A DNA stretch of 64,000 nucleotides. It comes from Enterobacter asburiae (GTDB taxonomy: Bacteria; Pseudomonadota; Gammaproteobacteria; Enterobacterales; Enterobacteriaceae). Where the stretch lies: NCBI RefSeq assembly GCF_021440515.1, contig NZ_JAKCMV010000061.1, positions 1 to 64,000 of the forward strand, written 5' to 3'. Below, piece after piece: positions 56,039 through 64,000 of the stretch. The notes below the pieces were generated by a model, which had not been told where the DNA came from, did not search any database, and was given only the letters and a program-made list of their open reading frames with translations. A program made the translations under genes and the position numbers. How positions within the stretch are numbered: the stretch's first letter is position 1; every line of letters begins with the position of its first letter.

Positions 56039-56754
56039 AGGGTGAAATCGTCCTCAAGATGGATAGCCTGTATCAGGGCAGTTTGCAGGCTGAGCAGATG
56101 TTCGCGCATCGCGGCGGCGGCCTCATTGGGCTGGCGATGCACGATGGCGGTCATGATCTTGTGATGATGGTCGTTGTAGTGATCAACGCGTTCGGGGGTG
56201 CGGGCCAGTTCGCGCAGATGCTGCCAGCCGGGTTCACGCCTGACCGCATCTATGGCATCGAACAGCCCCAGCATCAGGCGGTTGCCCGCAGCTTCCGCTA
56301 TGGCGCGGTGAAAGGCGCTATCCCACAGTTCATTGAGATCGCGGTCATCCGGGCTGACCTTATCGATGCGTTCCAGCATGCGCTGCATGAGCGCGAGGTT
56401 TTCCCTGGTGGCACGCAGTGCCGCAAGACGGGCGAGGCCCGGCTCAAGTTGCAGACGAGCTTCCATCACTTCCAGCAAATTGGTCTGTTGTATCAGCCCC
56501 TGAAGCGCCAGCGGCTCTACGGGAGCAGCCGGGCCGATAAACGTGCCTTTGCCCTGTTTACGCCAAATCCGCCCTTCTTCTTCCAGCACGTCCAGCGCAC
56601 GACGGACTTCACGTCGTCCTACGCCGAGTGTCTCCGACAGCTCACGTTCAGTGGGCAGCGGAATGCCTGGTGTTGACTCATGCTGGTTGATTAGCCCGCG
56701 CAACTGCTCAAGCGCGGTACTGGAATTTGCCAGAAACCGTGACGGTTTTTCCAT
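56035..56754 (-). CDS. GntR family regulator, FCD (FadR-like) subfamily
   Basis: 239 residues: N-terminal winged helix (LPTERELSETLGVGRREVRR, about 37-56) and a C-terminal all-helical FCD effector domain with the usual Asp/His pattern (ELWDSAFHRAIAEAAGN; DHYNDHHHKIMTAI). It is the first gene of the transporter/gamma-glutamyltransferase operon and very likely its repressor. The effector is unknown, perhaps a gamma-glutamyl compound. Palindromic sites lie upstream. Confidence 0.92.
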   Translation of the reverse strand: MEKPSRFLANSSTALEQLRGLINQHESTPGIPLPTERELSETLGVGRREVRRALDVLEEEGRIWRKQGKGTFIGPAAPVEPLALQGLIQQTNLLEVMEARLQLEPGLARLAALRATRENLALMQRMLERIDKVSPDDRDLNELWDSAFHRAIAEAAGNRLMLGLFDAIDAVRREPGWQHLRELARTPERVDHYNDHHHKIMTAIVHRQPNEAAAAMREHLLSLQTALIQAIHLEDDFTL

Positions 56755-56849
56755 ATTGGTTCGCTCGCTGTCATCATTTCTTTATTTTTATTAACAATAA
56801 GTTATGGATATATCCCAACACTTACCATCCTAATGATTAAGCAAATTAC

Positions 56850-56870
56850 GAACCAATAAACCATTGGTTC
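56850..56870. promoter_or_regulatory. Palindrome upstream of the GntR operon, candidate operator
   Basis: GAACCAAT (56850-56857) and ATTGGTTC (56863-56870) form a perfect 8-bp inverted repeat with 5-base spacer; ATTGGTTC recurs at 56755-56762, next to the start codon. The 383-base gap 56755-57137 is otherwise AT-rich and shows nothing but this and the tRNA terminator. Confidence 0.6.
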
Positions 56871-57099
56871 AGGAACTTTCTGGAAAATGCTCGTTAACTG
56901 GATGATTTAAAGAGAGTTATTTTTACAAGATTGTTACACATTGAAACGCAAGAATTTATGACGCGGGGATATTTTGCACAAAATCAGTGCAAATAACGCA
57001 CTAATAACGTGCAAATGTTAATTAATTGCACTATAGATATTAATTTTTTGTTAACAAAAGGGGAGGTTAGATAAGTATTTGCGAGGGGATAAAACGACG

Positions 57100-57129
57100 A
57101 AAGCCTGAATCATTTCTGATTCAGGCTTT
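57100..57129. terminator. Hairpin after tRNA-Asp
   Basis: AAAGCCTGAATCA (57100-57112) and TGATTCAGGCTTT (57117-57129), loop TTTC: a perfect 13-bp stem just beyond the 3' end of the tRNA gene. The U-tract on the tRNA strand is short. Confidence 0.8.
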
Positions 57130-57137
57130 CTGAATAG

Positions 57138-57214
57138 TGGCGGAACGGACGGGACTCGAACCCGCGACCCCCTGCGTGACAGGCAGGTATTCTAACCGAC
57201 TGAACTACCGCTCC
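57138..57214 (-). tRNA. aspV: tRNA-Asp (GUC anticodon)
   Basis: 77 bases with CCA. The minus strand begins GGAGCGGTAGTTCAGTCGG, has anticodon GTC in CCTGTCACGC, T-loop GGTTCGAGTCC and ends CGTTCCGCCA. It follows dnaQ in the same direction, as aspV does in E. coli. Confidence 0.97.
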
Positions 57215-57345
57215 ACTGTTCCCGTGTGGGGAACGAGGCGGATATTACGGACTACTACCAAACTCGTCAACGCTTTTTCTTCAGTTTTGAATCGTTTGCT
57301 GCAAAAATCGCCCGGACGATGCTTTTACAACCATCCCGGCACTTT

Positions 57346-58077
57346 TTATGCACGCCACATGCAGCTGCCGCCCTTCTTCTGCACCAGATCCAGACGGGAT
57401 TCGTGATTCACCAGCTCTTCGTCACTGGCTAACACCACGCGCAGGCGGCTCGCCTGACGCACTACCCGCTGAATACCCGATTCACCCTGCGTCTGCTGGC
57501 CTTCATTTTCCATGCTGAACGCCATCGACGTCTGACCCCCGGTCATGGTCAGGTAGACATCCGCCAGGATCTGGGCATCGAGCAATGCGCCGTGCAGGGT
57601 TCGTTTGGTGTTATCTATTTCATAGCGCGAGCAGAGCGCATCGAGGCTGTTACGCTTGCCGGGGAACATCTTCCTTGCCAGCGCCAGGCTATCGGTCACT
57701 TTACAGAAGGTGTTGGTCTTCGGAATATCGCGGTTAAGCTTGCTGAACTCGTAGTCCATAAAGCCGATATCGAACGATGCATTGTGAATGACCAGCTCAG
57801 CGCCTCTGATGTATTCCAGAAATTCGTCAGCGACATCGGCGAAGGTCGGCTTATCCAGCAGGAACTCGTCGGCAATACCGTGGACGCCAAACGCTTCGGG
57901 ATCCACCAGCCGATCGGGTTTGAGATACACATGGAAGTTGTTCCCGGTCAGACGGCGGTTCACCACTTCAACGGCACCGATTTCGATAATCTTGTGGCCT
58001 TCGTAGTGTGCGCCGATCTGGTTCATACCGGTGGTTTCGGTATCGAGAACAATCTGGCGAGTAATTGCAGTGCTCAT
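57346..58077 (-). CDS. dnaQ: DNA polymerase III epsilon subunit
   Basis: 243 residues from [10 protein letters not shown], the E. coli start. Exonuclease motifs: DTETTG (Exo I), [13 protein letters not shown] (Exo II) and [14 protein letters not shown] (Exo III). It is the 3'-5' proofreading subunit, with the C-terminal alpha-binding region intact. It shares a 64-base divergent promoter region with rnhA, as in E. coli. Confidence 0.98.
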   Translation of the reverse strand: MSTAITRQIVLDTETTGMNQIGAHYEGHKIIEIGAVEVVNRRLTGNNFHVYLKPDRLVDPEAFGVHGIADEFLLDKPTFADVADEFLEYIRGAELVIHNASFDIGFMDYEFSKLNRDIPKTNTFCKVTDSLALARKMFPGKRNSLDALCSRYEIDNTKRTLHGALLDAQILADVYLTMTGGQTSMAFSMENEGQQTQGESGIQRVVRQASRLRVVLASDEELVNHESRLDLVQKKGGSCMWRA

Positions 58078-58141
58078 ATCGGTCATTTATGTCAGACTTA
58101 TCGTTTTACTGAACGTTTCAAATACAGGAAGTCTACCAGAG

Positions 58142-58609
58142 ATGCGCAAACAGGTAGAAATTTTCACCGATGGATCTTGTCTCGGGAACCCGGGACCAGG
58201 CGGTTACGGCGCGATTATGCGCTATCTCCAGCATGAAAAAACCTTCAGCGAAGGTTATCGCCTGACGACCAACAATCGCATGGAGCTGATGGCCGCGATC
58301 GTAGCGCTGGAGGCGTTAAAAGAGCACTGTGACGTGGTGTTGAGCACCGACAGCCAGTACGTTCGCCAGGGGATCACCCAGTGGATCTTTAACTGGAAAA
58401 AACGTGGCTGGAAAACGGCTGACAAAAAGCCGGTTAAGAATGTCGATCTCTGGAAACGCCTGGATGCAGCCCTGGGACAGCATCAAATCAAATGGGAGTG
58501 GGTAAAAGGCCACGCCGGCCACCCGGAGAACGAACGCTGCGACGAGCTGGCTCGCGCGGCGGCGTCGAATCCAACCCTGGAAGACGTGGGTTATCAGGCG
58601 GAGTCCTGA
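58142..58609 (+). CDS. rnhA: Ribonuclease HI
   Basis: 155 residues. Catalytic residues Asp10 ([12 protein letters not shown]), Glu48 (NRMELMA), Asp70 (STDSQY) and Asp134 (ERCDELAR) are in their E. coli places. It degrades RNA in RNA-DNA hybrids. The start is MRKQVEIF (58142); the frame extends 37 codons further upstream but into the dnaQ promoter and coding region. It ends directly against the convergent yafS stop. Confidence 0.98.
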   Translation: MRKQVEIFTDGSCLGNPGPGGYGAIMRYLQHEKTFSEGYRLTTNNRMELMAAIVALEALKEHCDVVLSTDSQYVRQGITQWIFNWKKRGWKTADKKPVKNVDLWKRLDAALGQHQIKWEWVKGHAGHPENERCDELARAAASNPTLEDVGYQAES

Positions 58610-59326
58610 TCAGGGCTTGCGGTACTGCCGCGTTGCGCCAACGGTCTGGCGAATTCGCGTCTTCGATTTGCTCTGTTTCATCGGATTAAGCGTAAGGGGG
58701 ATGGTCCGTTTACGCGCCACGATAAACTGCATACAGCCCAGCGCGGGCAGATGTTTACTCAGCAGCTGCCCGCCCTGCCGCGCCCAAGGCAAAACCTGAA
58801 AACCCCCGTAGCTCATTACTTCAAAATTCAGCAGAGAAAGCCAGTCGAGCTGGCGCATCATGGAGAACATGCGGCTGTTATAGGGAGAGGTACGGCGCAG
58901 TACGGGCACCAGCTTGCGTAATCCCATCAGGCTCATTGGATTAAAACCGCTGAGAATAAGCCAGCCGTCATCAATCAACACGCGATCGGCTTCACGCAGC
59001 AGGCGATGCGGATCGCTGCACCACGGCAGCGTATGCGCCAGCAAGCAGGCATCAACGGATTTTTCAGCAAAGGGTAAATGCAGCGGATCGGCCTTTACCT
59101 GGGCAGGCATTCCGCCAAGAGAGACATTCACCTGATGGGAAATAGCACAGCTTTCCGTGTTGATTTCCGCGCTGAGATTGCCAATCTTAAGCAGGTGAAA
59201 ACCGTACATTTTTGCGAGCCAGGGCTTAAGCTGTTGTTCTAAGGCTTCGCGATAGTATTCACCCCAGGGCATTTCTGCCCAACGTTCCGGTGCTGCGACA
59301 GTCAAAGGTATCCTTGCCGGTTTCAT
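58610..59326 (-). CDS. yafS: Putative methyltransferase YafS
   Basis: 238 residues from MKPARIPLTV. Class I methyltransferase fold with late motifs VLIDDGWLILSGFNPMS and the acceptor region LPFAEKSVDACLLAHTLPW; motif I is weak. Matches E. coli YafS between gloB and rnhA. Function not established. Confidence 0.92.
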   Translation of the reverse strand: MKPARIPLTVAAPERWAEMPWGEYYREALEQQLKPWLAKMYGFHLLKIGNLSAEINTESCAISHQVNVSLGGMPAQVKADPLHLPFAEKSVDACLLAHTLPWCSDPHRLLREADRVLIDDGWLILSGFNPMSLMGLRKLVPVLRRTSPYNSRMFSMMRQLDWLSLLNFEVMSYGGFQVLPWARQGGQLLSKHLPALGCMQFIVARKRTIPLTLNPMKQSKSKTRIRQTVGATRQYRKP

Positions 59327-59358
59327 CAAAACACCTGCCACGTAAATAGAGGTAATTT

Positions 59359-60117
59359 ATGAATCTTATCAGTATTCCCGCCTTCGAGGACAACTACATC
59401 TGGGTTTTAGTTGACGACGATCGGCACTGCATTATTGTCGATCCTGGCGAATCGGCACCGGTTTTACGCGCAATTTCAGAAAATGACTGGCATCCCAACG
59501 CCATCCTCCTGACCCACCACCATAACGATCACACGGGCGGTGTTCCTGCGTTACGGGCAAAATATCCGCATCTTGTAGTGTATGGACCTGCTGAGACACA
59601 AGATAAGGGAACAACGCAAGTAGTCGAAGAGGGCGAAAAAATCCTCATACGCGGGTCGGAATTTTCCATATTTGCTACGCCCGGTCACACTTCCGGACAT
59701 CTGTGTTTCTACAGTAAACCTTATCTATTTTGCGGCGACACGCTGTTCTCTGGCGGCTGCGGGAGGCTGTTCGAGGGCACGCCCGCCCAGATGTATCAGT
59801 CTTTACAGAAGATTAGCGCACTGCCCGATGATACCGTCATATGTTGCGCACATGAGTATACTTTAGGGAATATGAAGTTTGCCGCGAGCATCTTACCCGA
59901 GGATCAAGCGATTCAAGATTATTACCACAAAGTGAAGGAGTTACGTGCAAAAAACCAAAAAACACTACCCGTAACTCTTAAAAATGAGCGAAGAATAAAT
60001 TTATTTTTACGAACTAATGATATTGATTTAATTGATAAAATTAACCAAGAAACAAATTTGCAACACCCAGAAGAGCGTTTTGCATGGTTAAGGTCAAAGA
60101 AAGATAACTTCCGATAA
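59359..60117 (+). CDS. gloB: Hydroxyacylglutathione hydrolase (glyoxalase II)
   Basis: 252 residues. Metallo-beta-lactamase fold with the binuclear metal motif THHHNDH (52-58) and downstream [16 protein letters not shown] and CAHEYT. It hydrolyses S-lactoylglutathione to lactate and glutathione in methylglyoxal detoxification. Divergent from yafS across 32 bases. Confidence 0.97.
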   Translation: MNLISIPAFEDNYIWVLVDDDRHCIIVDPGESAPVLRAISENDWHPNAILLTHHHNDHTGGVPALRAKYPHLVVYGPAETQDKGTTQVVEEGEKILIRGSEFSIFATPGHTSGHLCFYSKPYLFCGDTLFSGGCGRLFEGTPAQMYQSLQKISALPDDTVICCAHEYTLGNMKFAASILPEDQAIQDYYHKVKELRAKNQKTLPVTLKNERRINLFLRTNDIDLIDKINQETNLQHPEERFAWLRSKKDNFR

Positions 60118-60185
60118 ATCCGGGTTGCCTTTTGAAAATTTCGCCGTTATCATCGCTCGTCTTTTAAGCAACTATTGACACACAC

Positions 60186-61550
60186 ATGAAGGCAAAAGCG
60201 ATATTACTCGCCTCTGTCCTGCTTGTTGGCTGCCAGTCTCAGAATGGCAGTAACGTACAACAGCACGCACAGAGCCTTTCTGCGGCTGGTCAAGGGGAAG
60301 CAGGGAAGTTTACAAGTCAGGCGCGATGGTTGGACGATGGGACAACTTTCGCGCAGGAACAAGACTTGTGGGCCTCTATTGGCGACGAGCTAAAGATGGG
60401 AATTCCGGAAAATACCCGGATTCGCGAACAGAAGCAGAAGTATTTGAGAAATAAGAGCTATCTCCACGATGTAACGTTACGGGCAGAGCCGTATATGTAC
60501 TGGATAGCCGGGCAAGTTAAGAAACGTAACATGCCGATGGAGCTGGTACTCCTACCCATAGTGGAGAGCGCTTTTGACCCACACGCAACGTCTGGCGCCA
60601 ATGCCGCAGGCATTTGGCAGATCATTCCGAGCACAGGGCGCAATTATGGTTTGAAACAGACCCGCAGCTACGATGCGCGTCGCGATGTAGTCGCCTCCAC
60701 GACTGCCGCTCTCGACATGATGCAACGTCTGAACAAGATGTTTGACGGCGACTGGTTATTAACTGTCGCAGCGTACAATAGCGGTGAAGGTCGTGTTATG
60801 AAGGCAATGAAAGCGAATAAAGCCCGTGGAAAATCCACCGATTTTTGGTCGCTCTCACTGCCACAGGAAACCAAGATTTACGTACCGAAAATGCTGGCAT
60901 TGAGCGATATTCTCAAGAACAGCAAGCGTTACGGTGTACAACTGCCAACACCAGACGAAAGTCGTGCACTGGCGCGCGTCCGCCTCAGCAGCCCGGTTGA
61001 TATTCAACAGGTTGCCGATATGACGGGAATGTCGGTAAGTAAACTTAAAACCTTTAATGCCGGTGTTAAAGGCTCTACGCTGGGTGCCAGTGGCCCTCAG
61101 TACGTAATGGTTCCGCAGAAACATGCAGAGCAGTTACGCGAGTCCTTAGCCTCTGGTGAGATTGCCGCGGTTCAGTCAACGCTGATCGCAGACACCTCAA
61201 CAGTGAACAGCCGCAGCTATAAGGTTCGTTCAGGTGATACGCTTTCAGGCATTGCTTCACGTCTTGGCGTGAATGCAAAAGATCTTCAGCAGTGGAACAA
61301 TCTGCGCGGATCGGGTTTGAAAGTGGGTCAGAATCTGACGGTTGGCGCAGGTAGCAGCGCGCAGCGTCTTGCCAACAACAGCGATAGTATTACCTATCGC
61401 GTGCGTAAAGGTGACTCGCTGTCCAGTATCGCAAAACGTCACGGCGTGAACATCAAAGATGTGATGCGCTGGAATAACGATACTGCGAATCTGCAACCGG
61501 GCGATCAGCTGACGCTGTTTGTTAAAAATAGCGCAACGCCTGATTCCTGA
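60186..61550 (+). CDS. mltD: Membrane-bound lytic murein transglycosylase D
   Basis: 454 residues. Lipoprotein signal with lipobox LVGC (Cys16), SLT domain with catalytic Glu127 (PIVESAFDP; ANAAGIWQI), and two C-terminal LysM repeats (YKVRSGDTLSGIAS and YRVRKGDSLSSIAK). It cleaves peptidoglycan glycan strands to 1,6-anhydro ends at the outer membrane. Confidence 0.97.
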   Translation: MKAKAILLASVLLVGCQSQNGSNVQQHAQSLSAAGQGEAGKFTSQARWLDDGTTFAQEQDLWASIGDELKMGIPENTRIREQKQKYLRNKSYLHDVTLRAEPYMYWIAGQVKKRNMPMELVLLPIVESAFDPHATSGANAAGIWQIIPSTGRNYGLKQTRSYDARRDVVASTTAALDMMQRLNKMFDGDWLLTVAAYNSGEGRVMKAMKANKARGKSTDFWSLSLPQETKIYVPKMLALSDILKNSKRYGVQLPTPDESRALARVRLSSPVDIQQVADMTGMSVSKLKTFNAGVKGSTLGASGPQYVMVPQKHAEQLRESLASGEIAAVQSTLIADTSTVNSRSYKVRSGDTLSGIASRLGVNAKDLQQWNNLRGSGLKVGQNLTVGAGSSAQRLANNSDSITYRVRKGDSLSSIAKRHGVNIKDVMRWNNDTANLQPGDQLTLFVKNSATPDS

Positions 61551-61571
61551 TAAAAAACTCTGAACAAAAAA

Positions 61572-61598
61572 GGCACCGATTCCCCTCGGTGCCTTTTT
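61572..61598 (+). terminator. Rho-independent terminator after mltD
   Basis: GGCACCGA (61572-61579), loop TTCCCC, TCGGTGCC (61586-61593), T run; preceded by A residues, so it can work in both directions between mltD and the convergent yafE. Confidence 0.93.
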
Positions 61599-61616
61599 TA
61601 TTTGGCCTGCGTTACG

Positions 61617-62390
61617 TTATCCGGCCTTCTGCACCTCAGCCATAATGGTATCGCTGGTAAACGAGCCGTCTGACTGCAACTCAAAATAGGCCTTCACCTC
61701 TGCGGATGCACTCTCCTGATACAGCCGAATCGCCTCGCTTAATGCTTCAGGGGTTCGCATACGCGCAATCCAGGAGCTGTACTCCAGCGGCAAACGGTCG
61801 GTGATCAACGAGCGTGAAATCAGCCCGGCCTCCGCCGTCATCTGTAACCACTCCCCGCTTGAATAGTTGCGAACATGCGACGTATCGCGCAGCGCTTCAA
61901 CCGTTTGCAGCCAGACGTCCCTGACCGGATGGCCTGGCGACATTACGTCCATAACGATGAAAATCCCACCCGGCTTCAATACGCGTTTTACCTCGCGCAG
62001 GGCCTGCCCGACATCGTGCCAGTGGTGTGCAGAGTAGCGGCTGATGACAACCCCGAACGATTCATCAGCAAAAGGTAATGATTCTGCATAACCCTGGCGC
62101 GTCGCCACGTTATTCAGCCCCTTCGCTTTCGCGGCGTCACTCACCACTTGCAGCATCTGGGCGGATAAATCATATGCCGTAACCTGAGCAACCTGCTGCG
62201 CAGCGGTAAAGCTGGCGTGCCCTGCCCCACAGCCTAAATCCAGCACGTGTGCCTGCGGGAAAGCGGCCAGACGCTCGCTCAGTCGCGTCAGATCGCGGCC
62301 CGACGCGTGAACGGCGCTGCTCAGATAAGCGCTTGCCTGAGAGCCAAACTGTTTTTCTACATTGTCATGATGGGAGCGTGTTGTTGTCAT
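61617..62390 (-). CDS. yafE: SAM-dependent methyltransferase YafE
   Basis: 257 residues. Motif I VLDLGCGAGHAS, acidic AYDLSAQML, and LKPGGIFIVMDVMSPG define a Methyltransf_11 enzyme. Corresponds to E. coli YafE beside mltD. The substrate is unknown. Confidence 0.9.
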   Translation of the reverse strand: MTTTRSHHDNVEKQFGSQASAYLSSAVHASGRDLTRLSERLAAFPQAHVLDLGCGAGHASFTAAQQVAQVTAYDLSAQMLQVVSDAAKAKGLNNVATRQGYAESLPFADESFGVVISRYSAHHWHDVGQALREVKRVLKPGGIFIVMDVMSPGHPVRDVWLQTVEALRDTSHVRNYSSGEWLQMTAEAGLISRSLITDRLPLEYSSWIARMRTPEALSEAIRLYQESASAEVKAYFELQSDGSFTSDTIMAEVQKAG

Positions 62391-62468
62391 CTTACTGTCC
62401 TTTTGTTGTTGGAAAAATCAAAGGGCAGCACCCGAACAGGCCTGCCCCACGGCAGACCTGACACACCA

Positions 62469-63269
62469 TTATTTCTCAGGTTTGCCGGGACTGAATTCAA
62501 CGAGTAGAGGGTTGTGATCGGACGCGCGCGTGACCAGCACGGAGGCATCGTGAACGCTTAAACCGCGATAGAACACAAAATCGAGCGGACGACCAAAGGC
62601 TTTCTTGCGCTGGTCATCACCAAAACGAACTTCACGCAGCGACATCTCACGCGCAAAGCGGTACAGCGCATTCATACGCGGGCGGCTCCAGGCATTAAAA
62701 TCCCCGGCCATGATGATAGGTCCGCTATGATGGGCGATCTGATCGCCAATCGGTAATAACTGTTTACTGTAGACATCCACGCCCAGGCTGAAATTCACTG
62801 CGTGAATATTCACGACCATCAGCAGGCGGCTATCGGGCAGTGGATAAACGGTCACCAGCGCTGATTTTGCCAGGCGCAAAATGGGTTCGCGTTCACGAAG
62901 CGGGCAACAGTAGACTGGATGTGCGGCCGAGAGCGTCATCACGCCCGATGGATGTTGCGGCAAGACGAAGGCAGGCACCTGATCGGCCGCAAGATAGTTA
63001 GTGGTCGCAAACCTTACCAGCTCGGGCGTGGTTTGCGCCTCTTGCAGGAGAACGAGATGCGCATCTTTACCGAAGTTTTTGAGAACAGATAACCAATCGG
63101 CACGCTGCTGTTTAAAGATGTTCCACACCAGCACGCGGATCTTGTCATCACTGCTCAGCGGTGTACCGGCCGGCAATGCCTGACTGAGGCTCGAAAACGA
63201 CCCCGGAGGCAAAATACGCTCCGCAGGTAATCCGGCAACATAACGCATGGCATAGGTATTTTTTCGCAC
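62469..63269 (-). CDS. yafD: Endonuclease/exonuclease/phosphatase family protein YafD
   Basis: 266 residues, closely matching E. coli YafD. EEP-fold motifs: [24 protein letters not shown] and ASDHNPLLV. Likely a metal-dependent phosphohydrolase; no specific substrate proven. Confidence 0.94.
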   Translation of the reverse strand: MRKNTYAMRYVAGLPAERILPPGSFSSLSQALPAGTPLSSDDKIRVLVWNIFKQQRADWLSVLKNFGKDAHLVLLQEAQTTPELVRFATTNYLAADQVPAFVLPQHPSGVMTLSAAHPVYCCPLREREPILRLAKSALVTVYPLPDSRLLMVVNIHAVNFSLGVDVYSKQLLPIGDQIAHHSGPIIMAGDFNAWSRPRMNALYRFAREMSLREVRFGDDQRKKAFGRPLDFVFYRGLSVHDASVLVTRASDHNPLLVEFSPGKPEK

Positions 63270-63406
63270 TTTAGGAAACAGCCTCTATAACATGAACCAG
63301 CCCGAAAAACGGACTGGTTCTAATGTTATAGGGATTTTAGGTCATACTTTCAACGCAATTACTGAGAAACCCCTTTCTTGTTTTGTAAGCAAGCGCTCAC
63401 TGCATC

Positions 63407-64000
63407 TCAACCTATCGCCACGCGAGCGGGTTTATCAAGGCGTCCGCTCACGCCAATCAGTAAGAAAGCGACAAGAACAATCACGGCGCCAATCCACGGC
63501 GTTTGTGTCAAACCAAAATGCTCCACGGTCTGCCCACCGATAATAGAACCCAGCGCGATACCAATATTAAACGCGGCGATGTTCAGGCCCGACGCAACGT
63601 CGACGGCATTGGGCGTATACAGTTCTGCTTTTTGCACGACGTAGACCTGAAGGCCAGGGACGTTGCCGAACGCGAAGATGCCCATCACCAGTACGGTTGC
63701 CAGCGCGGCATATTGCATCGACGCGGTGAACTGGAAGACCATCAGCAGCACAACCAGTGCAGCAAAAATGAACTTCAGCGCGGGGACCGCGCCGTGTTTA
63801 TCGGCAAGTTTACCGCCCCAGATATTTCCAATTGCCACCGAAACACCGTATCCCAGCAATATCCAGCTGACAGCGCTCGGCGAGAAACCCGCCAGATCCT
63901 GCATCATCGGCGCCAGGAAGGTGAAGGCAGTAAACACGCCGCCGTAACCAAGAGCGGTAATGACATAGATGATCAGCAGGCGCGGATGCGTCAGTACCTT
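63407..64000 (-). CDS. MFS transporter, AraJ/YdhP-like (partial, 5' end outside window)
   Basis: The last 197 residues of a major facilitator, with six membrane helices and the motif GNIWGGKLADKHG between helices 8 and 9, as in sugar or drug efflux members such as AraJ and YdhP. The N-terminal half lies beyond the window. Substrate unknown. The gap to yafD (63270-63406) holds no visible feature. Confidence 0.85.
   Translation of the reverse strand, partial: KVLTHPRLLIIYVITALGYGGVFTAFTFLAPMMQDLAGFSPSAVSWILLGYGVSVAIGNIWGGKLADKHGAVPALKFIFAALVVLLMVFQFTASMQYAALATVLVMGIFAFGNVPGLQVYVVQKAELYTPNAVDVASGLNIAAFNIGIALGSIIGGQTVEHFGLTQTPWIGAVIVLVAFLLIGVSGRLDKPARVAIG

Noticed and set aside
61617..62390. Possible operon of yafE with mltD
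   Set aside because: The genes are convergent and separated by a bidirectional terminator.

Overview
The window is a chromosomal segment of an enteric gammaproteobacterium, most likely Enterobacter or a close relative (Lelliottia, Leclercia). The core genes are GC-rich and nearly identical to their Escherichia coli counterparts. The order proA-proB, phoE, crl, frsA, gpt, pepD, dinB, then dpaA(yafK), yafJ, gmhA, fadE, yafV, then aspV, dnaQ, rnhA, yafS, gloB, mltD, yafE, yafD follows the E. coli thrW-to-yafD arm. Two blocks differ from E. coli K-12: a Na+-translocating NADH:quinone reductase operon (nqrABCDEF-nqrM) beside dinB, and a peptide ABC transporter / gamma-glutamyltransferase operon between yafV and aspV.

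Left part (1-11139), core or semi-core: a cytochrome c maturation operon (ccmABCDEF, ccmF cut by the window edge) lies directly behind a triheme cytochrome c peroxidase gene with a perfect FNR box upstream. Next come the S-methylmethionine salvage pair mmuP-mmuM with MetJ boxes, a REP cluster, an AI-2E family transporter and a membrane GAF-GGDEF diguanylate cyclase.

Accessory part (11140-27630): first an older, AT-rich zone with a broken gene remnant, yjhX plus a methyltransferase, about 1.3 kb with almost no coding signal, and one orphan 304-residue gene. Then comes a well-delimited 12.3-kb integrative element in the 3' end of tRNA-Thr(CGU) (thrW), bounded by 15-bp direct repeats (15366-15380 and 27616-27630). 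It carries a P4-type tyrosine integrase, AlpA, an AntA/AntB antirepressor, an Icd/Ash-like gene with a terminator-like hairpin inside it, a zinc-binding TOPRIM/ATPase primase, an SSB, a PerC-like regulator and several small unknown genes. Beside the primase gene is a very clear candidate replication origin: ten TGTTGTCTC iterons framed by a perfect 31-bp inverted repeat. No capsid, packaging, capsid-size or lysis gene was recognised, so it looks like a P4/PICI-type satellite or a stripped-down integrative replicon.

Right part (27614-64000) is core: tRNA-Thr, proline synthesis (proBA), the PhoE porin with a Pho box, Crl, FrsA, Gpt, PepD, DinB with a LexA box, Nqr, peptidoglycan and LPS functions (DpaA, GmhA), fatty-acid oxidation (FadE with a FadR site), the omega-amidase YafV, and a seven-gene operon (GntR regulator, OppD, OppF, binding protein, two permeases, gamma-glutamyltransferase) that probably imports and hydrolyses gamma-glutamyl peptides. 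tRNA-Asp, DnaQ, RnaseHI, YafS, GloB, MltD, YafE, YafD and a partial MFS efflux protein follow. Three copies of a GGGAGAGGG palindromic repeat and several REP elements lie between core genes.
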